Shown here in pieces: positions 1 through 9,700 of a DNA stretch of 21,925 bases (within the stretch, counting starts at the first letter, position 1; every line of letters begins with the position of its first letter). The notes beneath the pieces were generated by a model that saw only the letters and a list, made by a program, of their open reading frames with translations, did no database searches and had not been told where the DNA came from. Source of the DNA: JANOQP01 sp044227705 (GTDB taxonomy: Bacteria > Bacteroidota > Bacteroidia > Chitinophagales > Saprospiraceae). Location of the stretch: the NCBI GenBank assembly GCA_044227705.1, contig JBGAWE010000059.1:1-21925 (forward strand), in the 5' to 3' direction. The position numbers and the translations under genes are program-made.

Positions 1-249
1 GCCCAACTGGCGATCGAAAAGGACTTGGTTGAGGCCTTTTTGCTCGATGCCGATTTTTTTCCTGCCTTGTTTTTGGGGGAAATCGCGGCTCAATTTCCCG
101 TTTTCATAAAAACATTGGCCGCGCCCGAGTCCGTCGTCGGCCTTGTCCGGGCCGTCAAACCGGCCGGGCTGGTGTTCACTGGGGGCGAGGAGCTGAAGAC
201 CGGGCTGCGCTCCTTCGAGGAGATTGAGGCGATTTTCGACGGGCTTTGA
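1..249 (+). CDS. C-terminal fragment of an unidentified protein
   Basis: An open frame enters from the left edge of the window without a start codon and ends at a TGA at 247-249, giving the last 82 residues of a protein. It has alternating hydrophobic and charged segments and ends in a Gly-Gly-Glu-Glu stretch followed by an acidic helix (SFEEIEAIF). This ending loosely resembles the last strand and helix of a TIM-barrel enzyme such as phosphoribosylanthranilate isomerase, but the Gly-Gly-Ser/Thr-Gly motif expected earlier in that family is absent from the visible part, so I do not assign a function. It converges with pckA and is separated from it by a perfect hairpin. No signal peptide or membrane segment can be judged from a fragment. 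That it is coding is fairly likely from its position next to the terminator; its identity is unknown. Confidence 0.55.
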   Translation, partial: AQLAIEKDLVEAFLLDADFFPALFLGEIAAQFPVFIKTLAAPESVVGLVRAVKPAGLVFTGGEELKTGLRSFEEIEAIFDGL

Positions 250-282
250 AGAGCCGCAACCGGTTCGGTTTTCGGCAAAAAG

Positions 283-321
283 AAAGGGCCAATTCGTTGA
301 CAATCAACGAATTGGCCCTTT
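283..321. terminator. Perfect hairpin terminator between convergent genes
   Basis: Two 18-base arms (283-300 and 304-321) are exact inverse complements around a 3-base loop (CAA). Read on the minus strand, the hairpin is followed by a T-rich tail (TTTCTTTTT), so it should end pckA transcripts, whose stop codon lies 24 bases away. On the plus strand the T tract is only three bases long, so it may act more weakly for the gene ending at 249. Confidence 0.8.
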
Positions 322-344
322 GCCTGAAATGGTGGCAATCGCCG

Positions 345-1955
345 TCAGCCCTTCGGCCCGGCCGCGACTACCTCCGCCGAGCACTGGTCGGCATACTTCT
401 CAAAATTCTTGTTGAAAAACCCGGCGACCTCTTTCGCCTTCTCGTCATAAGACTTTTTGTCGGCCCATGTGTTGCGCGGGTTGAGCATGTCTGTCGGCAC
501 GTCGGGGCATGTGCATGGCATGGCGAGGCCGAAGACCGGGTGGTTCTCAAATTCAACCTTGTCGAGGCCGCCGGTGAGCGCGGCGGAAATCATGGCGCGG
601 GTGAAACGGAGCTTTATCCGGCTGCCGACGCCGTATCCGCCGCCAGACCAGCCGGTGTTGAGCAACCAAATGTTGACCTTCGATTTCTTCATCTTGCTTC
701 CCAGAAGTTCGGCGTACTTGGCCGGGTGCAGTGGCAAAAACGGAGCGCCGAAGCAAGCGGAGAACGTGGTCTTCGGCTCCGTGATGCCCATTTCCGTCCC
801 CGCGACACGGGCCGTGTAGCCGCTGATGAAGTAGTACATGGCCTGCGCCTCGTTCAGTTTGGAGATGGGCGGCAGCACGCCAAAGGCGTCGCAGGTGAGG
901 AAGAAGATGTTCTTCGGTTGGCCGGCTCGGCTCGGTATGACGGCGTTCGAGATGTGCCGGATGGGGTAGCTGACGCGCGTGTTCTCCGTGATCTTCTTGC
1001 TCTCGTAATTGACGGTGCGGGTGCCGGGGAAGAACTCGATGTTCTCCAAAAGTGCCCCGTGGCGTATGGCGCGGAAGATGTCCGGCTCCTTTTCCTCGGT
1101 CAAATCGATGGTTTTCGCATAGCAGCCGCCCTCGAAGTTGAACACCTCTTTGTCTGTCCAGGCGTGCTCGTCGTCGCCGATGAGGCCCCGGTTGGGGTCG
1201 GCGGAGAGGGTCGTTTTCCCCGTTCCAGAAAGGCCGAAGAAGAGGGCCACGTCGCCGTCTTTTCCGACGTTGGCCGAGCAGTGCATCGGCAGCGACGACT
1301 TGGCGCGGACGGGAAGCACGAAATTTATGACACTAAAAATACCCTTTTTGATCTCGCCGGTATAACCCGTTCCGCCGATAAGCAGAATCTTCTTTTTGAA
1401 GTTGATGATGGCGAAGTTCGGGTTTGCCGTTCCGTCGACCTCTGGGTCAGCCTGAAAACCGGGCGCGCAGACCACCCGCCAAACCGGCTCGAATCCCTCG
1501 ATTTCGGAGCGGTCGGGCTGGATGAACATGTTGTTGGCGAACAGGCTGCTCCACGGGTACTCGGTGATGACGCGGACCCGGAGGTTGAACTGGTCGTCGG
1601 CGCTCGCGCAGGCGGTCACGTCGCGGACGAAGACGTCTTTCTTGCGCAGGTAGCTGCAAACCTTGCGGTGCAGCGCGTCGAACTTCTTGGGGTCGAATCC
1701 GAGGTTGACGTCGCCCCAGTTGACGTGCTTCTCGGTGATGTTGTCGCGGACGATGAAGCGGTCCTTCGGCGAGCGGCCGGTGAACTTGCCGGTCTTGATG
1801 CAGAGCGCGCCGGTGTCGGAAAGCTCGCCCATGCCCCGGCGGATGGTCTCCTCGATAAGCTCCTCGGGCGTGAGGTTCCAGTATGCGTTGCGGGTGAACC
1901 GGATGCCGTACTGTTCGAGGCTGGCTGCCGGGTTCTTCGTGCCGAAATTTGCCAT
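345..1955 (-). CDS. pckA: ATP-dependent phosphoenolpyruvate carboxykinase
   Basis: Interconverts oxaloacetate plus ATP with phosphoenolpyruvate, CO2 and ADP in the cytoplasm: the entry step of gluconeogenesis, or an anaplerotic CO2-fixing step in some fermenters. The family signatures are all visible. In the 536-residue form they are GRSPKDRF near residues 60-67, the P-loop GLSGTGKT at 241-248 and the metal-binding DDEHAW at 261-266; a glycine-rich NTGWSGGGYG segment lies in the C-terminal third. The length fits the usual 530-540 residues. I chose the ATG at 1953-1955 because family members normally begin close to this point. An upstream in-frame ATG at 1998-2000 would add 15 residues (a His/Pro-rich stretch that looks like translated leader) and cannot be excluded. 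Neither start has a convincing Shine-Dalgarno site. The gene stands alone, divergent from the small membrane protein gene and closed by the 283-321 hairpin. Confidence 0.96.
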   Translation of the reverse strand: MANFGTKNPAASLEQYGIRFTRNAYWNLTPEELIEETIRRGMGELSDTGALCIKTGKFTGRSPKDRFIVRDNITEKHVNWGDVNLGFDPKKFDALHRKVCSYLRKKDVFVRDVTACASADDQFNLRVRVITEYPWSSLFANNMFIQPDRSEIEGFEPVWRVVCAPGFQADPEVDGTANPNFAIINFKKKILLIGGTGYTGEIKKGIFSVINFVLPVRAKSSLPMHCSANVGKDGDVALFFGLSGTGKTTLSADPNRGLIGDDEHAWTDKEVFNFEGGCYAKTIDLTEEKEPDIFRAIRHGALLENIEFFPGTRTVNYESKKITENTRVSYPIRHISNAVIPSRAGQPKNIFFLTCDAFGVLPPISKLNEAQAMYYFISGYTARVAGTEMGITEPKTTFSACFGAPFLPLHPAKYAELLGSKMKKSKVNIWLLNTGWSGGGYGVGSRIKLRFTRAMISAALTGGLDKVEFENHPVFGLAMPCTCPDVPTDMLNPRNTWADKKSYDEKAKEVAGFFNKNFEKYADQCSAEVVAAGPKG

Positions 1956-2139
1956 GATAATGGAAGTGTGGTGGTTGAGTGGAATAGGCCGAGTGGCCAT
2001 TTTTCAGTGAAAATTGCTCAAAAACGGGCGGTTTTCAATCAAAAACCGAGGGGGAAGGAGCGGCTGGGGGCTGTCGGAAGTTAGTCGGGCGAAGTTCAAC
2101 ACAAAAGGCAGAAGCCAAAACGCGGCCCCAAAAAATTGC

Positions 2140-2169
2140 TTGGCGAAGGGCAGCAGCCGTCTACTTTTC
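2140..2169 (+). promoter_or_regulatory. Candidate Bacteroidota-type promoter for the 73-residue protein/thiolase pair
   Basis: TTG at 2140-2142 and TACTTTTC at 2162-2169 are 19 bases apart. They resemble the phylum's TTG / TAnnTTTG pattern, with the final G replaced by C. The second box ends 33 bases before the ATG at 2203, nearly the same geometry as the better promoter candidate of the esterase gene. This is a pattern match by eye. Confidence 0.3.
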
Positions 2170-2202
2170 GGCCGTCAATTTTCACGAAAAACAGCTTTCA
2201 AA

Positions 2203-2424
2203 ATGGGCAACTTCGCAAAGGACATCGGCCAGACGGCCATCGCTTTTGCCGTGCTTTTCGTCCTGCAATGGATAATCCCCTATGTCTACCTCGTCATCGG
2301 GGCGGGCGGCTGGGGCCTCTTTCAGATAGTCTCCGAGAAGAAGCGGAGCGGGTGGCACTATCTGGTTGCCGCGGTGGTTTTGGGGGTCAATGCCTGGATT
2401 TATGACCGTTATTTCAGGAAATAA
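2203..2424 (+). CDS. Small two-helix membrane protein, function unknown
   Basis: Encodes 73 residues. Two hydrophobic segments (about residues 11-34 and 52-67) are joined by a basic, hydrophilic loop (SEKKRSGWHY), and the C-terminus is basic (DRYFRK). This predicts an inner-membrane hairpin protein without a cleaved signal peptide. The reading frame stays open back to 2014, but the upstream codons encode a basic, low-complexity stretch unlike a protein start, and the ATG at 2203 lies directly before MGNFAKDIGQ, so I take that as the start. I do not recognise a family. It lies 48 bases upstream of the thiolase on the same strand and may be co-transcribed with it. The codon pattern and clean helix layout make it more likely real than a chance frame. 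Confidence 0.6.
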   Translation: MGNFAKDIGQTAIAFAVLFVLQWIIPYVYLVIGAGGWGLFQIVSEKKRSGWHYLVAAVVLGVNAWIYDRYFRK

Positions 2425-2472
2425 ACCCATCGCCCCTGGCCGCTGTTTTCATCAAAAATTAAGGAAAAGAAC

Positions 2473-3645
2473 ATGGAAGCATACCTCATCAAAGGATTTC
2501 GCACCGCCGTCGGCCGCGCCTCGAAGGGCGGTTTCCGGTTCACGCGGCCCGACGACTTGGCCGTCGCCGTCATCCAGCACCTGCTGAAGAACACGCCCGA
2601 GCTAGACGCGCAGCTCGTCGACGACGTCATCGTCGGCTGCGCCAACCCGGAGGGCGAGCAGGGGCTGCAAATCGGCCGCCTCATCGCCAACCGCGCCGTC
2701 GGCGTCCACGCGCCGGGGATGACGGTCAACCGCTATTGCGCCTCCGGTTTGGAGACGATTTCCATTGCTGTCGCCAAAATCCGGGCGGGGATGGGGCATT
2801 GCTACGTCGCTGGCGGGGCGGAGAGCATGAGCCTCATCCCGATGACGGGCTACAAACTCGCACCCAATTACAACGTGGCCGCGAACACCCCCGACTACCT
2901 CGTCGGCATGGGCCTCACGGCCGAGGCGGTCGCCAAAAAATGGGGCATCGGCCGCGAGGAGGCCGAGCTTTTCGCCACCGGAAGCCATCAAAAAGCCGCC
3001 GCCGCGCAGGCCGCCGGAAAGTTCAAAGAGGAGATTCTTCCTATTGAAATAGAGGAAGTCTTTGTGGAAAACGACCGCCGCCAGACGCGCAAGTTCACCG
3101 TCGACAGTGACGAGTGCGTCCGCGCCGACACGAACCCGGCGGGGCTGGCGAAGCTCAGGCCCGTCTTCGCACAGACCGGCGTGGTCACGGCCGGGACCTC
3201 CTCGCCGACGAGCGACGGGGCCGCCTTCATGCTCGTCGTGAGCGAGGAATTGGTCAAAAGCCTCGGTTTGAAGCCCATCGCCCGGCTGGCCGCCTGCTCG
3301 GTGGCGGGCGTGGAGCCTATTTACATGGGCATCGGCCCGTGCGCCGCCATCCCGAAAGCTTTGAAACAGGCGGGCATGAAGCTCTCCGACATCGAACACA
3401 TCTAACTCAACGAGGCGTTCGCCGCGCAGGCCCTCGCTGTCATCAAAGAGGGCGGCCTCGACCCTGCGCTCGTCAACCCCAACGGCGGGGCCATCGCGCT
3501 CGGCCACCCGCTCGGCTGCACGGGGGCGAAGCTGTCCATCTCCCTTTTGAATGACATGGCCCGGACGGGAAAAAGGTGGGGCATGGTCACCGCCTGCGTC
3601 GGGGGCGGGCAGGGGATTGCGGGGATTTTCGAGCGGCTCAACTGA
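2473..3645 (+). pseudogene. Thiolase (acetyl-CoA C-acyltransferase family) interrupted by one in-frame TAA
   Basis: Thiolases cleave 3-ketoacyl-CoA with CoA, or condense two acyl-CoAs, in fatty-acid oxidation and related pathways. The frame from ATG 2473, preceded by AAGGA at 2461-2465, matches the family: nucleophilic Cys89 in NRYCASG, then a long substrate-binding half. At codon 311 (3403-3405) there is TAA. The same frame then continues without further stops to TGA at 3643-3645 and supplies everything that is missing: NEAFAAQ (Asn313), GHPLGCTG (His345) and TACVGGGQG (Cys375). Together the two parts make about 390 residues, the normal length. Relatives carry Glu at the interrupted position, so one G-to-T change of GAA explains the stop. 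If translation ends at 3405 the 310-residue product lacks His345 and Cys375 and should be inactive. A recent nonsense mutation or a base-call error is the simplest reading; readthrough is possible but unsupported. Family assignment is very secure; the exact substrate is not. Confidence 0.93.
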
Positions 3646-3661
3646 ACGGCAGACCCTGCTC

Positions 3662-3711
3662 AAAAGAAACAGGGCCGGAAGCTGCGCGCAGCTTCCGGCC
3701 CTGTTTCTTTT
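3662..3711. terminator. 25-bp perfect palindromic bidirectional terminator
   Basis: The 50 bases are a perfect palindrome centred between 3686 and 3687, with a G+C-rich core (GGGCCGGAAGCTGC) flanked by AAAAG on the left and CTTTTT on the right. On either strand the transcript would form a long hairpin followed by a U tract. It lies between the convergent thiolase (stop at 3645) and the giant secreted protein gene (stop at 3732), so it should terminate both. Confidence 0.88.
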
Positions 3712-3731
3712 TGCCCTTTTTGCAACGGGCT

Positions 3732-6700
3732 TTATTTCCGCACCAGCAGCTTCCGCGCCGCGCCCTCGCCGCTCGCCGTCCGAACCTCGTAGAAGTACAG
3801 CCCGCTCCCCCCAATCTCCTTTTCAGACACCTCGAACGACTGCCGACCGCGCCCGAACTCGCCCGCTTTTTCGAAGACAAGCTGCCCAAGCGCGTCGAAG
3901 ATTTTCAGAGAGACCTTCCCGACCGCCGTCATCGAGAAGCCGATGGTCGTCCTTTCCGAGAACGGGTTCGGTTCGTTTTGGAACAGCTCGAAACCGCTCG
4001 CCTCGATCGCCGCGTGGCCGCTCGGCATTGTGAATCGGAGGATGCAGTCGAGCATCCCGCCCGCCCGGTCGTAGCCCTCCGCCGCCGTGATTTCGCTGCC
4101 GATTTGCAGGGATTTGCGCAAAAAGCCGCCTTTTTTCGCTGAAAATCGCAGACTGAAAAGCACGTCGCCCGAGGCGATGCCGCTCGTCTCGCCGTTCCAC
4201 GAGGTGGTCAAAATGCCGTCGGCGAGGCGGTTGAGACCGAAGTTTTCCAGCCCGAGGCCAGCCAACCGGCCGGGCGCGATGCCCTCGAAGTCCAGTTTTT
4301 CCGAGTCGAATTTCAGCGTGAACTGCCAGCCGAGCACGTCGCTCAAGTCCGTTGCCCGCAGCGGGATCTCGACCATCTGCCCGGCCTCGAAGCCGCGCTC
4401 GTCGAGGTCGAAGACCACCGCGCCGACGGGGCTACGGTCGGCCGCCGAGGAGAGGTTGTTCGGCACGGCGTCGAAGTTCACGTCGCCCACTTTGACGGCC
4501 GTGAAATCGCCCAAACTCGACTGGCTTTGCAGGTTTTTGATGGATAACTCCTCTTTGAAACCTTGCGAGAGCGGGTTTTGGCTCATGTCGAACGGGAAGT
4601 CCTTCTCGACAAACCGCCACGAATCGTTCTGCGGGAAGTCGGTGTAAATCCCCAAAATCAGCTTGCGAAGCTCCACCACGTCGAACGTCGTGACCTGCCC
4701 GTTGTGGTTGATGTCGGCCGCGAGGTACTGCCACGGGGTCGTGAACGGGGTCACGTTCAGGACGTGCTTCGACATCGCCACGAGGTCGAACGTCGAGATT
4801 CCGTTCAGCGGGTTCACGTCCTTCGTAGGCGTCACGACGTAGTCCTGTCCGAGCGGCAACGCGCTGAAATTGTAGTCGCCGCCCGCGCCGGTGAAGATGC
4901 TCGGCGACGGCAGGCCCGGCTGCGACCCCGTGATTTTCACGGAGACCGCTTCCACGCCCTCGTCCTTTTTGGTTTTGATGGCACCCGAAATCGCGCCCTT
5001 TGTGCCGCCGCAGGCCCCGACGTTGTCGCTGACGATGCAATAGGTCTGGCAGAAATCGGCGTTGCCCGCTGCGTCTTTCGCCCAAACCTCGACCGTTTGC
5101 GTCCCGATTTCCGAGCAGTCAAAGAGGATGGACTGGCTTGTCGGGAAGCCCGTGCCGGTGCCCGTTTTGCGAACCGCGTAAGCCAGATTGGCCGGTTTCG
5201 TGCAGTTGTCGACGGCGTATTGGACAAAATCCGAGGCCCAGAGCGAGACCATTCCGTTCTGCATGATGTTCGAGGCGAGGCCGTTGAGGCAGGTGACGGT
5301 CGGTTTTTTCGCGTCCTTTATTTCAAAGGAATATTCGCACGACGCGAGGTTGCCGCAGCCGTCCTCGACGAGCCATTTGACAAGGTGATTGCCGTAGGGC
5401 AGGACGAGTCCCTGCAAGGTCCCCGTCACTTCTCCGGTCGTCGCGTCGAAGTTGGTCTCGACCGTCGGCGTGCCAGGCTGGTTCGAGTTCCAGGTGGTCT
5501 CCATCTGCCCGTCGCCGTCGAGGTCGAGCTTCAAAATGTAGCCGATCTGGAGGTTCGCCCCCGCGCATTTGTCGTGGCCTTTGACCGAAATTGGCGCGAG
5601 GCCCTCGCACAAATCCTTCCCGCCAAAATTGAACAGGGCCGGGTCGTTGTCCGTGAAATCGTTGAAGACGACCGGGCTGGCCGGGCAAACGATGACCGGG
5701 TCGACCGCGTCCTGAACCTTGATGACCTGCGTGTAGCGGAGGTAGCCATGGTTGATGTCCGTCCCGTAGGCTGTCGCGCCGATGGAGGAATTTTGCGGGT
5801 TGTCGATTTCGAGCGGCTGCCAGTTGGGGTCATAGTCGCACCAGTTGATGATGGTCCACGTCCTGAAAATCTTGAAACAGGCGTCGGTCTGGAGGGTGAA
5901 TATCTTGTCGTCGAAGTTGATGGCGATTATTTCGCAGTTCTCGCCGGTGATCACGGGCGAGCCGTAGTCGCCGGTCGCCGCGCAGTCGTTGAGCTGCACG
6001 TCGTCGGGGAACTTGACGGTGAAGTCCGTTTTCGGCACGACGGTCACTTTCTGCGAGCACTTCGAGGTGTTGCCGCCCTCGTCGCGCACCGTCCAAGTCC
6101 GCGTCAGGATGCCCGACTTGCAGGCGTTGTTGAACTGGTTTGTGTTGACCGAATAGAGAATCGTGTCGATGTTGCAATTGTCCAAACCGACCGCCGTGCC
6201 GTAGCTCCAAAGGGTCGGGTCGAAAGCGGCGCATTCAACCGTGACGCTTCCTGGCGGCGTGCAGAGCGGCTTGTACTTGTCCTCGACAAAGACCTGAACC
6301 ATGCAGTCGTTGAACAGCCCTTCGAGCAAATCGTCCGGCACCGGCCCGTCCGGCACCTTGTCCTGATAGACCCGCAGGATGACCAGAACCGTGTCGTTGA
6401 CGTCGGAGCAACAGAACTTCGTCTGGTCGTCGAACTGGTTCTCGGCGGCCGGGACGCAGTCGCTGTCCCACATCCTTTTCACCTTGAAATAGACGGGCGA
6501 ACAGAAGTCGTAGCTCCCCGCGTCGAACGATTCCGCGTTGGCAACGGCCACGCCGTCGAGGCCGAGCGCGACTTGGGTGAATTCTTGGCAGATGGCGATG
6601 GGCGGTTTTTCATCCTTCACCACGATGACGAAGCTGCACTTTGATGTGTTCCCGCAATCGTCCTCCAAAATATACGTGAAGGTGTGCGCCCCGAGCGGGA

Positions 6701-9700
6701 AGCCGTTGAGCGTAGGCATGACGGCCAGCGTGTCGTTCGCCGCCGGGTCGGAGCCGGGGAAGCCGACGAGCGAGCCGGGCAGCGTCGAGGTCACGCCGTT
6801 GTCGCCCGTCCATCGGACGACGGCCGAGTGGATGCGCGAGCAGTTGTCGGTCGCCACCACGTCGGGCAGCTTGATGTTGGCCGAGCAGTCGTTCGGGACG
6901 ACAGACACGGTCTGGTTCGGCGGGCAGGTGAACGACGGCCCGGCCTTGTCGAGGTATTTGATGATTTGGATGAAGTTCTTCGGGTTCGTCGCCGAGATGG
7001 GCAGGCACCAGTCGAGCACCGTCCAGGTGCGGATGACCTTCAGGCTGCCGTCGCAAATCGGGAAGAGCTGGTCGCTGTAAATCGCGTTCAGTTCGCAGTA
7101 CGCGGAGGTCGGCCATATGGGGTTCCCGTCGATGGTCGGCACCCCCGATTGGGTCGGCGGCAGGTCTTTGTTCTCGCAGATGTTCGTGGTGAAATCGGGC
7201 GGGAAGACCACGTCGGCAACCACTTTTCGAGTGAAATTGATGTACTGGATGCAGCTTCCGGTGATTTCGCTCATGTCCGTCGCCACCCAAGTCCGGGCAA
7301 TTCGAGCAGAGAGGCCATTGGTCGCGGCGCAGTCGTAATCGGTCAAAACATCGCTGTAAGAGATACTGATGATGGCGCAATTGTCCTCCACCGTCACCCC
7401 GCCGAGGCCGCCGATGCTGACCAGCGCGGGCATCCCGGTCAGGTCGGGGATGACGGGCGAGACGTCGCTCTGCGAGCAGGGCAGCGTCTTGTCGGTGCAG
7501 ACCAGTTTGGGCGGGAATTTGTCCTCCGTCTTGATGTCGCCCCAGCAGGAGTTGCCGATGCACGGCTCGGTCACTTTGAATTTCCAGAGGCCCTTTCCGG
7601 TGATTTTCGAGCCGGGAAAGGGGTTCCCTTTTTCATCGGTCAATGAAATCGCGAAGCCCTGAAAGGTAGGGTAGTCGCCGTCCAAAAGCATCTCGGCCGT
7701 CAGGTTGGCCGTGCAAGTTTCATCGAGCGAGATGTTCAAATGGCTCTTGCAGACGATGGCCGTCGGGCGGATGTTGACCGTCAGCGCGTCGTTCATCGAG
7801 CAGCCGTGCTCGTCGGTCTCTTTGACGACGACGAGGTAAGGCCCGCCCGGCGTGGCATTCCATTTCACGACGAGGGTGTTCTGGTTTTGAGAAAGGACGA
7901 TGCCGCCCGTCGGTACCGACCATGCCCATGTCGAGCCGTTGTGGTAGGGCGAAGAATAGGTGTGCGTTGAGCCGGGGCACGGGAATTTTTCCCCCGTGAC
8001 AAAGGTGACCGGCAGCGGCCAGACGGTGAAAACCGCCGGTTTCCTGGTCGAGACGCACGGCCCGCACTCGCATTGGGCGTAAAAAGTGGTCGCGCCGGGG
8101 ATGTTGTTGTTGACTTGCCCGACCGACACCGGGTCGAACGGCGAGCCGGTTCCGACTTGCATCCCGCCCGTCGGCGTGTTCCACCAAGTGACGGTTTGGG
8201 CGTAGCCGGTCGGGCAGGTGCCGCAGGTCGCGGTCAACCCGCCGCCCTGCTGGACAGGCTCGCTCTGGCAAACCGCGTAGCCGTTGACCGGCGACGGCGG
8301 CGCGACGACGATGCCCGGTAGGATGGTCCGGCTCGTTGCGTCGTTGCAGTCGGGGTTGCCGACTTCGCGGACGACGATGCTGTAATTGCCCGGCATCAGG
8401 TTTTGAAAAACCCCCGTCGGCTGAAAGCTCCCGCCCCCGGTGTTGGAATATTCGAGGTTCGCCGCGCCCGAGGCGGTGATGGTCAGCGAGCCGTCCTTCG
8501 TGCCGAGGCAGGTCTCGTTTTTGACGACGACCGCGTCGACCTTCACCTGACAGCCGATGATGAAACCGAAATCGCAGGCATGGTCGGCACCCGTCGAGGT
8601 CGCGGTGAACTTGATGGCCGGGTAGTCGCCCACGCAGCCCTGCGGGTCGATGACGCCGTCGCTGTCGATGAAGTCGGCGTCGGGGCCGCTGCCGGCGTTG
8701 GCCGGGGCCAGCTCGTATTGCCCGAGCAATTGCCCGCCGGTGAACTGCCCGCCCGTGCCGACGACGATGTAATAGGTCGCGCCCGGTTGGATGCTGTCGC
8801 CCGAGGCGATGGTCGTTTTGTTGAAATAATACTCGCCCTTCGAGTCGGTCTGGACGGTCTTAATCAGTTGGCAATCAATGTCGTAGAGCGAAACGTTGAC
8901 GTCGTCGAGCGGTGGCTCGCCGGGGTCTTGGATGCCGTCGGCGTTCATGTCGAGCCAGACGAAATTGCCCTTCTCGATGGGCGCGGGCGGGCAGAGCGCC
9001 TCCACATCGCCGACCCCCGCAGACTTGCCCGAATAGCCCGGCAAGGCGGGGTAAATCGAGTAGCTGTGGCCACACTTGCCGGTCGTGTTGTTGTACCACG
9101 AGACGCCGCCCTCGTTGAACCCGAGCGGGTCGTAGACGCCGCTGACGACCTCGCCCTTGCCCGGCACGAGCGCGAGGCCGCCGAGGGCCGTCTCGTGATG
9201 GACGAGGAAGGGCGTGTTCGGATTGCTGAACGAGTTTTCAAAACTGTCGTCCCAGTAGAACTCGCCGCCGCCCGGGCCCTCGCCGTTGGCCATGCCGAGT
9301 GGCGTTTTGCAGACGGCCGTGGAGCCTTCGAGGTCGAAGCCGCCGAGCGCGTTCTTGCAAACCCGGACGATGTCGCCGCCGCTGAAGGTCGTCTGGGGGA
9401 AATTGTAGCTCGAGCCTGGGCCATAGTTGAGGTATCCGCCCTGCATCGCCGTCCGGTCGAGGAAGCCGAGGATCATCGAACCGTCGATGTCAAATTCAAT
9501 ATCGGAAAGAAGCGGCTGCGGGTAGTTCGCGTTGCCGGAGGCGGTGATGGTCGCCCAGTTGTTGGTCCACGGGTTCCATTTGTTCATCGCGTCGCCGGTT
9601 TTGATGGCGCCGCGCACATAGTTGATGGGGAAGTTGAAAACCGGGTCGAAGCCGCCCATGCCGTTGAGTTTTTTGACAAAAGCCTCCAAGCCCGTCCCGA

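Noticed and set aside
246..2084. 612-codon open frame on the plus strand across pckA
   Set aside because: It is antisense to a gene with every PEP carboxykinase signature. Long antisense frames are expected from G+C-rich codon use, and its translation shows no domain and is Arg/Val/Ala/Gly/Asp-rich.
3403..3405. TAA read as a sense codon (altered genetic code)
   Set aside because: TAA ends at least two other genes in this window (2203-2424 and the giant protein gene), and no other gene here has an internal TAA.
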